A stretch of DNA of 64,000 nucleotides from Flavobacterium phragmitis (GTDB taxonomy: Bacteria; Bacteroidota; Bacteroidia; Flavobacteriales; Flavobacteriaceae): positions 248,001 through 312,000 of the forward strand of contig NZ_FOMH01000005.1 in assembly GCF_900112575.1 (NCBI RefSeq), written 5' to 3'. The position numbers and the translations under genes are program-made. Every line of letters begins with the position of its first letter. Position 1 is the first letter of the stretch. The notes below the pieces were generated by a model. That model made no database searches. It saw only the letters and a list, made by a program, of their open reading frames with translations, and was not told the origin of the DNA. Shown here one piece after another: positions 1 through 8,934 of the stretch.

Positions 1-1
1 T

Positions 2-1534
2 ATTGAAAGCTTCTTTACTTGGGATAGAACATTTGGAGAGCATAAAATAAAAGCCGTTGCAGGTTACTCTTGGCAGGAAAATACATTAGGAGACGGATTT
101 CAGGCAACAACTACAAACTTTCCTGTAGATAATGTTGGATATAATAACCTTGCTTTAAGTAACTATACTTCTGTTAATGGTTATGTAGTAAACTTTGGAG
201 ATAGCAAAGCCTATCAAAAAACACGTTTAATTGCTTATTTCGCTCGTTTAAACTACAATTATAAAGATAAATATCTTTTACAAGGATCAATCAGACGAGA
301 CGGTGGTTCTATGTTTGGAGAAAATAACCAATGGGGATATTTCCCTTCTGTAGGTGGAGCTTGGAGATTAGACAAGGAAAACTTTATGAAGAACCAAAAC
401 TTCTTTAGTGATTTGAAACTTCGTGGAAGCTGGGGGGTAACAGGTAACTCTTCTGGATTTAATGCTTACACGGCACAATTTATTTCAGGAAGTTTAGGAA
501 CTTTTTATTACAACGGACAACAGATTGGAGCTTACGGACCTAACCAGGCCGCAAACCCAGATTTGAAATGGGAAAAAACAGCTACAGCAAATATTGGTCT
601 TGATTTCTCAATCTTAAAAGGAAAAGTAACAGGTTCTGTTGATGTTTACGACAAGAAAACAACAGATATGATTTTTAACTACAATGTGAATCCGGTGTTA
701 GTACCAGTAGGAACAATTGTAGCAAATGGAGGAACAATGTCTAACAAAGGTATTGAGGTGAGTTTAAGCACAACTCCGGTTAAAACAGCAGATTTCAGCT
801 GGACAACGAATTTGAATTTGGCACATAACAAAAATGAGATCGTGAAATTAACTAGTCCATTCTTTGTTGGGGGAGATTCTATCCGTCGTGTACAGCCAGA
901 CGGAGGAGGACAAACAGGAAGCACATTGCAGATTTTTAAAGAAGGAAAACCATTAGGACAATTCTTTACACTTAAATATGCAGGAAAAGATGCAAATGGA
1001 GTTTCTCAGTATTATGACAAAAATGGTGATTTGACTACTACACCTCAAATTGGAGTAGACTATCACTACGCAGGAAGCGCACAGCCAAAATTATTAATGG
1101 GATGGGCAAATAACTTTCAATACAAAAAATTTGATTTAAGTATTTTCTTTAGAGGAGTTTTTGGAAACAAAATTTTCAATGCAACACGTGCCGATTTATT
1201 CAGACCAAGTACCGCAATGACAACTAATATCTTGGTAGATGCTGGGAATGAATCTCCAAACGACCTTAATGCTTACAGATATTCAGATCGTTTTATTGAA
1301 GACGGTAGTTATGTAAGATTGGACAATATGACTTTAGGTTATAATTTCGGGAAAGTGGGCAGGTACATCAGCAGTGTACGTGTTTATCAAACCATAAACA
1401 ATGTATTTGTCATTACCAAATACAAAGGAATTGATCCAGAAGTTGAACAAGGAGGAACCGCTCCAGGTGTAGATTCAAATAACTTCTATCCAAAAACCAG
1501 AACATATATGTTTGGTTTAAATGTGATCTTCTAA
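2..1534 (+). CDS. SusC-like TonB-dependent receptor, C-terminal part (5' end outside window)
   Basis: The reading frame is open from the first base, so the gene starts upstream and only about 510 C-terminal residues are visible. They are beta-barrel strands typical of SusC/RagA outer-membrane receptors: repeated aromatic-rich strands, the segment DGGSMFGENNQWGYFPSVGG, and a C-terminus ending in an aromatic strand (MFGLNVIF). SusC proteins import oligosaccharides across the outer membrane using TonB energy. A SusD-like gene starts 7 bp downstream, the standard susCD arrangement. The plug and any carboxypeptidase-like N-terminal domain cannot be seen. The substrate cannot be read from the sequence; the downstream enzymes suggest a plant glycan. 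Confidence 0.95.
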   Translation: MESFFTWDRTFGEHKIKAVAGYSWQENTLGDGFQATTTNFPVDNVGYNNLALSNYTSVNGYVVNFGDSKAYQKTRLIAYFARLNYNYKDKYLLQGSIRRDGGSMFGENNQWGYFPSVGGAWRLDKENFMKNQNFFSDLKLRGSWGVTGNSSGFNAYTAQFISGSLGTFYYNGQQIGAYGPNQAANPDLKWEKTATANIGLDFSILKGKVTGSVDVYDKKTTDMIFNYNVNPVLVPVGTIVANGGTMSNKGIEVSLSTTPVKTADFSWTTNLNLAHNKNEIVKLTSPFFVGGDSIRRVQPDGGGQTGSTLQIFKEGKPLGQFFTLKYAGKDANGVSQYYDKNGDLTTTPQIGVDYHYAGSAQPKLLMGWANNFQYKKFDLSIFFRGVFGNKIFNATRADLFRPSTAMTTNILVDAGNESPNDLNAYRYSDRFIEDGSYVRLDNMTLGYNFGKVGRYISSVRVYQTINNVFVITKYKGIDPEVEQGGTAPGVDSNNFYPKTRTYMFGLNVIF

Positions 1535-1553
1535 AAATTAAATGCTAAAAATT

Positions 1554-3167
1554 ATGAAAAAGATATTAAAATATTTAGGTCTTCCAGTATTGATGGCTGG
1601 TTTAGTATGGTCTTGCAGTGATCTTGATGTGCCTATTACAACGCAGTTGACGCCTGAAGTATTTCCACAAAATTCAACACAATATATTCAGACAACAGGA
1701 CCGGTTTATGCAGCTTTCCGAGGTGAGTTTTCATTTGCTTGGTGGTGGTCTCAGTCTTTATCTACAGATGAATCTATTCTTCCTTCAAGAGGGGGAAACT
1801 GGTTTGATAACCGAAACTATATTGCAATGCATTTTCATGACTGGAATGCAGATAATGGTATTATCGGAAGTCTTTGGGATTGGTCATCTAAAGTGATCGG
1901 AACAAGCAATCAGGCAATTTCTATCTTAAGACAGACAATGCCGGAAGGTGCAGAGAAAAAAACTTTGATTTCAGAGTTAAAAACAATGCGTGCCATTTCC
2001 TATTTTATGTTAATGGACAGTTATGGAGATGTGCCATTGGATACGTTATATGGGGATTTTACATCTCATGCTAAAACACCAAGAGCAGAAGTTTTCAATT
2101 TTATTGAGAAAGAATTAAAAAGCGCTGTCCCAAATTTAAACCCTGCATCTGGTGTTGCTACTTACGGAAGACCAAATAAACAAACGGCTAATGCAATGTT
2201 AGCAAAGTTATATTTGAATGCCAATATTTATACTGGAACTGCACGTTATAACGAGTGTATTGCAGCTTGCGATGAGGTAATTAACTCAGGTTTATACGCA
2301 GTGGAACCAAGAGCATCATATTTGCAAATGTTTTATCCAACCAACGGACCAGCAATGAAAGAATTCATTTTTGCAGTTCCTTACGATCCTGCAGCAGTTA
2401 CGGTGGGTTACAATGGTCAAATGTACCACGCACGTTATGATGTACCACGCTCTGAAAGAGCTAAATTCGGTCTTTCTTTCACGCCAAGTGCACCTAGAAG
2501 TACCCTGCCTGAGTTCTATGCTTACTTTAATGATCCAAATGATATTCGTAACAGACAATGGCTTACAGGACTTCAGTTTATGAATGATGGTGTAACGCCG
2601 GTAATGGTTACTACTACTAAAAAAGGATACGATCAGTTTTACACAGGATCTGATGGAGGTGCCACTTATACTTATCAAGTAAATTTGACACCAGATATTA
2701 TCCCTCGTCAGAGTGTGACTTTATTTGACCTTGGAAACGACGAAATCGCTTGGAACATGGGATATAGAAATATCAAATTTTATCCAGATGCAACTTCAAC
2801 AAACCGTAACCAAAAGAATGATGTTCCTTTCTTACGTTATTCAGACGTTCTTTTAATGAAAGCAGAATCTATTTTACGTGGTGGAGGTGCTACTTTAGGA
2901 CAGAATGCAGATATATTAGTAAATATGGTTCGTTCTAATCGTACGACTTCTGCAGCCTTAAGCGGTGTTTCGTTAGAGGATCTTTACAAAGAAAGAAGCC
3001 GTGAATTTGCTTGGGAAGCTTGGCATAGAAACGACATGATTCGTTTTGGAAAATATGAAGGATCTTGGGGGTATAAAACTAATACAGACACTTACCGTCG
3101 TGTATTCCCAATTCCAACAAATGCAATGGTCTTAAATCCAGCATTAACACAAAATGATGGATATTAA
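1554..3167 (+). CDS. SusD/RagB-like surface glycan-binding lipoprotein
   Basis: This is the partner of the preceding SusC receptor and covers its pore as a surface glycan-binding lid. An ATG at 1542 is also in frame. The ATG at 1554 is preferred because it gives a compact lipoprotein signal (MKKILKYLGL) with a lipobox ending at Cys21 (LVWSC). The roughly 537-residue length is normal for the family. TPR-like helices occupy the N-terminal half (LISELKTMRAISYFMLMDSY, TANAMLAKLYLNANIY). The C-terminal part carries the usual SusD segments FLRYSDVLLMKAE and DLYKERSREFAWEAWHR. The strong hairpin at 3214-3249 probably ends or attenuates the susCD transcript. Confidence 0.95.
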   Translation: MKKILKYLGLPVLMAGLVWSCSDLDVPITTQLTPEVFPQNSTQYIQTTGPVYAAFRGEFSFAWWWSQSLSTDESILPSRGGNWFDNRNYIAMHFHDWNADNGIIGSLWDWSSKVIGTSNQAISILRQTMPEGAEKKTLISELKTMRAISYFMLMDSYGDVPLDTLYGDFTSHAKTPRAEVFNFIEKELKSAVPNLNPASGVATYGRPNKQTANAMLAKLYLNANIYTGTARYNECIAACDEVINSGLYAVEPRASYLQMFYPTNGPAMKEFIFAVPYDPAAVTVGYNGQMYHARYDVPRSERAKFGLSFTPSAPRSTLPEFYAYFNDPNDIRNRQWLTGLQFMNDGVTPVMVTTTKKGYDQFYTGSDGGATYTYQVNLTPDIIPRQSVTLFDLGNDEIAWNMGYRNIKFYPDATSTNRNQKNDVPFLRYSDVLLMKAESILRGGGATLGQNADILVNMVRSNRTTSAALSGVSLEDLYKERSREFAWEAWHRNDMIRFGKYEGSWGYKTNTDTYRRVFPIPTNAMVLNPALTQNDGY

Positions 3168-3213
3168 GAATAAGAATTTAGTTAAGTACGCATTGTAATT
3201 CAATTTTAATTGT

Positions 3214-3249
3214 GAAAGGAGAAGAGCGTAAAAATTCTTCTCCTTTTTT
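3214..3249 (+). terminator. Rho-independent terminator after susD
   Basis: The arms aaaggagaag (3215-3224) and cttctccttt (3237-3246) pair perfectly around a 12-nt loop, and the right arm runs into a T tract. It lies 47 bp after the susD stop. It would separate high susCD expression from the GH92 genes downstream. Confidence 0.8.
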
Positions 3250-3258
3250 ACTAAAAAG

Positions 3259-3381
3259 AAAACTGGTTTTTTGGTTGCTCATGATAACCAGTTTAGTTTC
3301 ATTTTCATTTTCATTTTTTGAATGAATACAAAGCTTAATCGAATGTAATTCCTGAGACCCTGACGAAAGATTAAGCTTTGT
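3259..3381. repeat. Two further inverted repeats between susD and GH92
   Basis: The first has arms aaactggtt/aaccagttt (3259-3267 and 3286-3294). The second has perfect 13-bp arms acaaagcttaatc/gattaagctttgt (3328-3340 and 3369-3381) around 28 nt. They follow the terminator at 3214-3249, so this 285-bp gap holds three consecutive hairpins and no credible gene. They may be mRNA processing or stability elements, or remnants of mobile palindromes. Confidence 0.6.
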
Positions 3382-3452
3382 AAACATTCTTTTCAATTCA
3401 GCACAAAAAATCCTGTATAAACCAATAGTCCTCATCAATACAAACAGAATAA

Positions 3453-5765
3453 ATGGAACTAAATCAAATCAATAAAATAGGACGCATCGCAATAAGTTTA
3501 ACCCTTATTTTTTTAGTGTCGTGCAACGCTCAGAAAACTGTTTCTTTAAAGAAAAAACAGTTATCAGACATGGTTTATCCGTTGTTGGACACTGAAAATT
3601 CAAGATGGTTTTTCTTTTCATCAGCCAGTCGTCCGTTTGGTATGGTTAACTTAAATCCTGATACAGAAATTAAAGGAGATTGGGGAGGTGGTTATAAATA
3701 TACTACAGATACAGTTAAAGGTTTTAGTCACGTTCACGAATGGCAGCTGTCGGGCGTATCCGTAATGCCGGTGACCATTTCAGAAGAAAATAAAAAAACG
3801 ATTTTCAAAGATTTTTATTCCAAATTCAGTCATCAGACCGAAATTATAACACCAGGATATCATTCGTTAAAATTAGATCGATATCAAATCAAAACAGAAT
3901 TAACCAGCACACCAAGAGTTGGTTTTCATCAATATACATTTCCGAAAGAGGCACAAAAAGCAGTTCTTTTTAATTTGAATACTGTTTTAGGCCCTTGCGA
4001 CAACACAAACGGAACATTAGAAAAAAACAATGATTTTGAACTTTCAGGTTCTTTGGTTTTAAGTACCAATTTCAGACGTCCAAAACCATTGACCGTGTTT
4101 TTTAAAGTGAAAACCAATGAGCCAATTTCTTCTGTAGAAAAAGATACTGCGACAGGAAATTATTTGATTCATTTTGGTAAAACCAAAGAACAAGTATTAA
4201 TGAAAGTTGGTATTTCTTATACTTCAATTGAAAATGCCAATAACAATATCGAAACCGAATTACCGCACTGGAACTTTAACCAAATAACGGCTGATTCCAG
4301 AAAAGTATGGAGCGATTTATTAGGAAGAATAAAAGTAGAAGGCGGAACCGAAACCGACCAAAGAAGATTTTACACTGATTTATGGCATGCCCTGCAAGGA
4401 AGAAAAATGGTTAGTGACGCAAATGGAGCCTATCCTGATAATACAGGTGACAAGTTCAGGGTGGGACATTTGCCGTTAAATGCCGATGGAAAACCAAAAT
4501 TCAATCACTACAATTCTGATGCTTTTTGGGGCGCACAATGGACTATCAATAATCTTTGGGGATTGGTATATCCTGAAATTATGGAAGAATTTGTGTATTC
4601 GCTCATGCAGTATTACAAAGACGGCGGCATAATCCCGCGTGGACCTTCTGGAGGAAATGACACCTATGTAATGACTGGAGCTTCAACAACGCCATTTATT
4701 GTCAGCGCCATTCAAAAAGGAATTGTAAAAGAAAATTTAGAGGAAATTTATATTGCACTCAAAAAAAATCATATGCCAGGCGGTATTATGGAAAAAGCTG
4801 GATATGAACATAAAACCAATATTGGTGGAGGTTTAAAGTATTATTTAGAAAAAGGATATGTGCCGTATCCGCTTCCTGATGGAAATTTCGGAAGCCACGA
4901 AGACGGTGCAAGCCAGACTCTAGAATATGCTTATCAGGACTGGACTTTAGCACAATTGGCTAAAAAACTCAATCATGAAGAAGATTACAACTATTTCATG
5001 AAAAGAGCCCAAAACTATAAAAATGTTTTTGACACTAAAATAGGCTGGATGCGTCCGAAAAATGTAGAAGGAAAATGGCGCGAAAATTACGATCCGTATC
5101 AATATGAAAATGGATTTATAGAATCCAACGGAGCACAATCTACCTGGTTTGTACCACATGATATTGAAGGTTTGGCGAATTTAATGGGAGGAAAACAAAA
5201 AGCAGTAGAGAAATTAAATGCGCAATTTGAAACGGCTAAAAAACAAAATTATACTTCGGGCACATCTCACGATGCAGAATTGCACCCAGAGTTTAGCCGA
5301 ATTCCGTTAAATTTCGGAAATCAGCCGTCTATGCAGACTTCTAATATTTTTACCGTTTTAGGAAGACCGGATTTAACGCAGTATTGGACAAGAAACGTTG
5401 TAAAAGCAACCTTCAGCGGTTTATCGCCTGCAACCGGATATAACGGAGACGAAGATCAGGGATTAATGGGAAGTCTTAACGTTTTATTGAAATTAGGTTT
5501 ATTTCAAATGAATGGAGGAACAGATAAAGATGCCGATTACGAAATTGGAAGTCCGATATTTAATAAAATCACGATTACATTAAACCCAAAATATTATTCA
5601 GGGAAAACATTTGTGATTTATGCGCAGAACAACAATCCTGAAAATGTCTATATTAAAGACATCAAATTCAACAATAACGAGGTGAAAGATTTTAGACTTT
5701 CGCATCAGGAGATTACCAATGGAGGCGAATTGATTTTACAAATGTCAGCTCAGTCAAAACCTTGA
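3453..5765 (+). CDS. GH92 family alpha-mannosidase-like lipoprotein (divergent motifs)
   Basis: This 770-residue protein has a lipobox ending at Cys24 (IFLVSC). It shows both GH92 domains: the N-terminal beta-sandwich with PFGMVNLNPD at about 61-70 and GFSHVHEW, then the (alpha/alpha)6 catalytic domain. GH92 enzymes are calcium-dependent inverting exo-alpha-mannosidases. A conserved glutamate (about E557, FIESNGAQSTWFVPHD) is present. Two family motifs are altered: the usual WDTfR segment reads WGAQWT, and the GNDDxGxMSSW segment reads GDEDQGLMGSLN (about 665-676). The protein is clearly GH92, but its specificity may differ from its neighbour. Cys anchoring suggests a surface or periplasmic location. 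Confidence 0.9.
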   Translation: MELNQINKIGRIAISLTLIFLVSCNAQKTVSLKKKQLSDMVYPLLDTENSRWFFFSSASRPFGMVNLNPDTEIKGDWGGGYKYTTDTVKGFSHVHEWQLSGVSVMPVTISEENKKTIFKDFYSKFSHQTEIITPGYHSLKLDRYQIKTELTSTPRVGFHQYTFPKEAQKAVLFNLNTVLGPCDNTNGTLEKNNDFELSGSLVLSTNFRRPKPLTVFFKVKTNEPISSVEKDTATGNYLIHFGKTKEQVLMKVGISYTSIENANNNIETELPHWNFNQITADSRKVWSDLLGRIKVEGGTETDQRRFYTDLWHALQGRKMVSDANGAYPDNTGDKFRVGHLPLNADGKPKFNHYNSDAFWGAQWTINNLWGLVYPEIMEEFVYSLMQYYKDGGIIPRGPSGGNDTYVMTGASTTPFIVSAIQKGIVKENLEEIYIALKKNHMPGGIMEKAGYEHKTNIGGGLKYYLEKGYVPYPLPDGNFGSHEDGASQTLEYAYQDWTLAQLAKKLNHEEDYNYFMKRAQNYKNVFDTKIGWMRPKNVEGKWRENYDPYQYENGFIESNGAQSTWFVPHDIEGLANLMGGKQKAVEKLNAQFETAKKQNYTSGTSHDAELHPEFSRIPLNFGNQPSMQTSNIFTVLGRPDLTQYWTRNVVKATFSGLSPATGYNGDEDQGLMGSLNVLLKLGLFQMNGGTDKDADYEIGSPIFNKITITLNPKYYSGKTFVIYAQNNNPENVYIKDIKFNNNEVKDFRLSHQEITNGGELILQMSAQSKP

Positions 5766-5884
5766 AAATAGTAATATAACGTTGGGTTAACGCCCTATTA
5801 ACGTAAAGGAAAATAGAATTATAGTTATTTGAAAAATATTAAAAATAATTATACATGCCAACAAAAAACAAAGAAGTAACCACA

Positions 5885-8158
5885 ATGAAAAGAGCATCCA
5901 AGTTTATCTTTTTTTTAGGAATATCATTTCTTACAATTACAGGTAATGCCCAGCAAAAAGTGCATCAATACGTCGATCCTATGATTGGTTCAGAAGGAGT
6001 GGGCAGGGTTTTTATTGGCCCTTCCTGTCCGTACGGAATGGTAAAACCAAGTCCAGACTGTACTTCGAGTCCAAACAGTGGATGGCTTCCAATGCCAAAA
6101 GAAGTAACAGGATTCAGTCAGGTACACGTGAGCGGAACCGGCGGAGGTCCAAAATACGGAAATATTCAGATTATGCCGTTTTCGGGTGCTTTGGATAAGA
6201 TGGATCAAACTTCTTTCAGAGCAGAAGAAAATGTAAAACTGGGTTATTATGAAACGGTTTTCAAAGAAAATAATATTAAAACTGAAATAACGACAGGAGA
6301 GAAAGTTTCATTTTACAGAATAACTTATCCAAAAAATAAATCAAAAGAATTAAAAATTGATCCTGGATTTTTCCTTGGCGAAGAAAAGATTCCCGATGCC
6401 AGAGAAGCCCAGCAGTTTGTAGGTTCTCAAATCGAAATCGTTTCAGATACCGAAGTAAGAGGCTATAGCCGAATCAGAGGAGGATGGAATAACGGAAGAG
6501 CTTATACAGTTTATTTCTGGGCCGTTTTCGATCAGCCGATTGCCAAATTTGTCACTTTTAAAGACGGAAAATTTTACAACAATCAAAAAGCACAATTTGA
6601 TTCTGGAAAGAAAACAGGAGCTTTGCTTTCTTTCGTAAATTCTGGAAAAGAAGAATTGAATGTCAAAATCGGAATTTCATTCTTAAGCGAATTAAAAGCG
6701 AAGAATAATATAGAAGTCGAAATCCCGCATTGGAATTTCAATACCGTTTTAGCCACTTTAGAAAATAAATGGGAAGATTTATTAAGCCGAATTAAATTAT
6801 CAGATGATACTTCGGTAGAATACAGAAAAATGTTCTACACGGGTTTGTACCACACGATGATTATGCCGGTTGACAGAACAGGAGAAAATCCGTTATGGAC
6901 AAATGACGAACCGTATTATGATGATTTTTATACGATTTGGGACACCTTTAGAACGTCAAGTCCGTTAATTACATTGATTGACAGTAAACGAAAAGTAGAT
7001 ATCATCAATGCAATGCTGAATATTTACAAACGCGAAGGATACATGCCTGAAGGCAGAAGCGGAAACGATAACGGAAGAACGCAGGGCGGATCTAACGCTG
7101 AGGTTGTAATTGCCGATGCTTTTGTGAAAAATTTAAAAGGAATCGATTATGAATTGGCTTTACAAGCCATGATTAAAGATGCTACAGTACCTCCGGGAGG
7201 AAATGAAGAAAGAGAAGGAAGAGGCGGACTTTTAGATTATCTGAAATTAGGTTACGTTCCTTACGGCACAGACCGCGCTGGAAACCGAACTATTGATTAT
7301 TCATATAACGATTATAATATTGCGACTGTAGCAAAAGGTTTAGGTAAAACAGATTTGTACAATCAATACATGAAACAGGCCGAAAACTGGCAAAACTTAT
7401 GGCGTGCAGATTATGAAAATAACGGTGCAAAAGGATTTATCATGCCAAAAGACAAAGACGGAAATTGGCTGGATGATGTTGTTTTTGGCGAATCTAAAAT
7501 CCAAAAACCGACTTTTAAATATACACCGGTTATTATCGAATCGCCTTGGTATGTCTGCCACTGGTGCGTGTTTTTCTACGAAGGAACTTCCTGGGAATAT
7601 TCCTTTAGTTTGCCACACGATATTCCAGAACTGGTAAAAAAATCAGGTGGAGAAAAAGCATTCGAAAACAGACTAGACATTTTCTTTGATAATAATTTAT
7701 TTAATGTTGCCAATGAACCTTCATTCTTAACGCCTTGTTTGTATCACTGGATTGGAAAACCGTATTTGAGCAGTGACAGAATCAGAACGATTATCAAAAA
7801 TAATTTCAATACATCAAGAGAAGGACTTCCAGGTAATGACGATTCAGGAGCGATGTCTTCGTGGCTGGCTTTCCACATGATGGGATTGTATCCAAATGCA
7901 GGACAGCCTTATTATTTGATTAATACGCCTTTGATAAAAGAAACGGTTATGAAATTAGAAAACGGTAAAAGTTTTAAAATCACTACTAAAAAAATGAGTG
8001 ATAAAAACAAATACATTAAAACCGCTTGGTTAAACGGAAAACCATATAACAAAGCATGGATTTTGCACGATGATATTAATAACGGAGGAGAACTGATTTT
8101 AGAAATGGATTCGAAACCTTCAGCCTGGGGAACAACAATTTTACCACCTGCAAAATAA
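5885..8158 (+). CDS. GH92 family alpha-mannosidase, secreted
   Basis: This is a second GH92, about 757 residues long. An in-frame ATG lies at 5855. The ATG at 5885 is preferred because it directly begins a signal peptide (MKRASKFIFFLGISFLTITG, cleaved near NAQ). Canonical motifs are present: VDPMIGSEG, PYGMVKPSPD, IWDTFRTSSPL, EGTSWEYSFSLPHD (E about 566) and GNDDSGAMSSWLAFHMMGLYP (D about 652 and 653). These match active-site features of GH92 exo-alpha-mannosidases. It follows the other GH92 by 119 bp and is probably cotranscribed with it. The linkage (1,2, 1,3, 1,4 or 1,6) cannot be inferred. Confidence 0.92.
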   Translation: MKRASKFIFFLGISFLTITGNAQQKVHQYVDPMIGSEGVGRVFIGPSCPYGMVKPSPDCTSSPNSGWLPMPKEVTGFSQVHVSGTGGGPKYGNIQIMPFSGALDKMDQTSFRAEENVKLGYYETVFKENNIKTEITTGEKVSFYRITYPKNKSKELKIDPGFFLGEEKIPDAREAQQFVGSQIEIVSDTEVRGYSRIRGGWNNGRAYTVYFWAVFDQPIAKFVTFKDGKFYNNQKAQFDSGKKTGALLSFVNSGKEELNVKIGISFLSELKAKNNIEVEIPHWNFNTVLATLENKWEDLLSRIKLSDDTSVEYRKMFYTGLYHTMIMPVDRTGENPLWTNDEPYYDDFYTIWDTFRTSSPLITLIDSKRKVDIINAMLNIYKREGYMPEGRSGNDNGRTQGGSNAEVVIADAFVKNLKGIDYELALQAMIKDATVPPGGNEEREGRGGLLDYLKLGYVPYGTDRAGNRTIDYSYNDYNIATVAKGLGKTDLYNQYMKQAENWQNLWRADYENNGAKGFIMPKDKDGNWLDDVVFGESKIQKPTFKYTPVIIESPWYVCHWCVFFYEGTSWEYSFSLPHDIPELVKKSGGEKAFENRLDIFFDNNLFNVANEPSFLTPCLYHWIGKPYLSSDRIRTIIKNNFNTSREGLPGNDDSGAMSSWLAFHMMGLYPNAGQPYYLINTPLIKETVMKLENGKSFKITTKKMSDKNKYIKTAWLNGKPYNKAWILHDDINNGGELILEMDSKPSAWGTTILPPAK

Positions 8159-8159
8159 A

Positions 8160-8735
8160 ATGATGAACAAGATGAAAAATATATTTTTAATGATTCTTTT
8201 CTGCATTGTTTATCAGAAAGGATTTTCTCAGAATTACATTCCAACATTAAAAAACAATACCCAATTGCATTATGTCTGCAAACTGCACGGACAAACAAGA
8301 ACTTTACAGCTTACGGCGGAAACTTCCAACAATGCATTGGCTTTTAAACTGGAGACCAGAGGTGTAAAAAGTAAAATAGTAATGCTTCCTGAAGCCGTAA
8401 AAAATGGAACTGAATTAAGTTTTAATCAAGGAGAATATGCACCGATTTTAAACTTAAAACCAACTGAAACGTTTTTTATGATTTCACAGTCAGCTTATCA
8501 GGATTTATTGAAAAACAATTCCTTTATTTACAATAACACGACTTATGTTCTGGATAAAAGTGAAGATAAAAACGGCGTTTCAATTGATGGAAAAACAATC
8601 GAAACAATACATGTAAAAGCACAAATAGATGAAACCGAAATGTGGATTATCAAAAATCCTGAGTTTCCTTTAATCTGTAAAATCATCAAAAACCCGCTAG
8701 GAATTAATCCGACCTTGGTAAAAGTAGTGGATTAA
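8160..8735 (+). CDS. Secreted protein of unknown function
   Basis: I do not recognise this protein. It has 191 residues, with an N-terminal signal peptide (FLMILFCIVYQKGFS, then QNYIP) and a mature part predicted to be mainly beta strands with no cysteine-rich or catalytic signature. The first ATG lies one base after the GH92 stop; ATGs at 8163 and 8172 are equally possible. The tight spacing implies translational coupling with the GH92 gene. It may be a periplasmic accessory or glycan-binding protein, but no family signature supports that. Confidence 0.75.
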   Translation: MMNKMKNIFLMILFCIVYQKGFSQNYIPTLKNNTQLHYVCKLHGQTRTLQLTAETSNNALAFKLETRGVKSKIVMLPEAVKNGTELSFNQGEYAPILNLKPTETFFMISQSAYQDLLKNNSFIYNNTTYVLDKSEDKNGVSIDGKTIETIHVKAQIDETEMWIIKNPEFPLICKIIKNPLGINPTLVKVVD

Positions 8736-8751
8736 TAAAACTGGTGAGAAT

Positions 8752-8894
8752 TTTTAAACACATAGAAACATAGATTACAATGCTTGTTAAAGGCGTTTCA
8801 CTCACATAAAAACACATAGTCTATGTGTTAGAAACCTAGTTTCTTTTTGTCTTCTTTTTAGACAATCAAAAACTATGTTTCTATGTGTTTAAAA
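8752..8894. repeat. Intergenic three-hairpin palindrome, family A copy 1
   Basis: The outer arms ttttaaacacatagaaacat (continuing to 8773) and its complement (8873-8894) match perfectly over 22 bp. Two smaller palindromes sit inside: aacacatagtctatgtgtt (8811-8829) and gaaacctagtttc. The layout is a cloverleaf. Copies with the same arms occur at 19001-19135 and 34955-35102. No protein is encoded. Confidence 0.85.
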
Positions 8895-8934
8895 TAATTG
8901 AATAAAGTATTTTTCATTAATTAAAAAAAGTATC

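Noticed and set aside
3178..3438. 86-codon minus-strand ORF between susD and GH92
   Set aside because: It spans three hairpins, has low-complexity composition and no start signal, and shows no domain. It is most likely a chance ORF in noncoding DNA.
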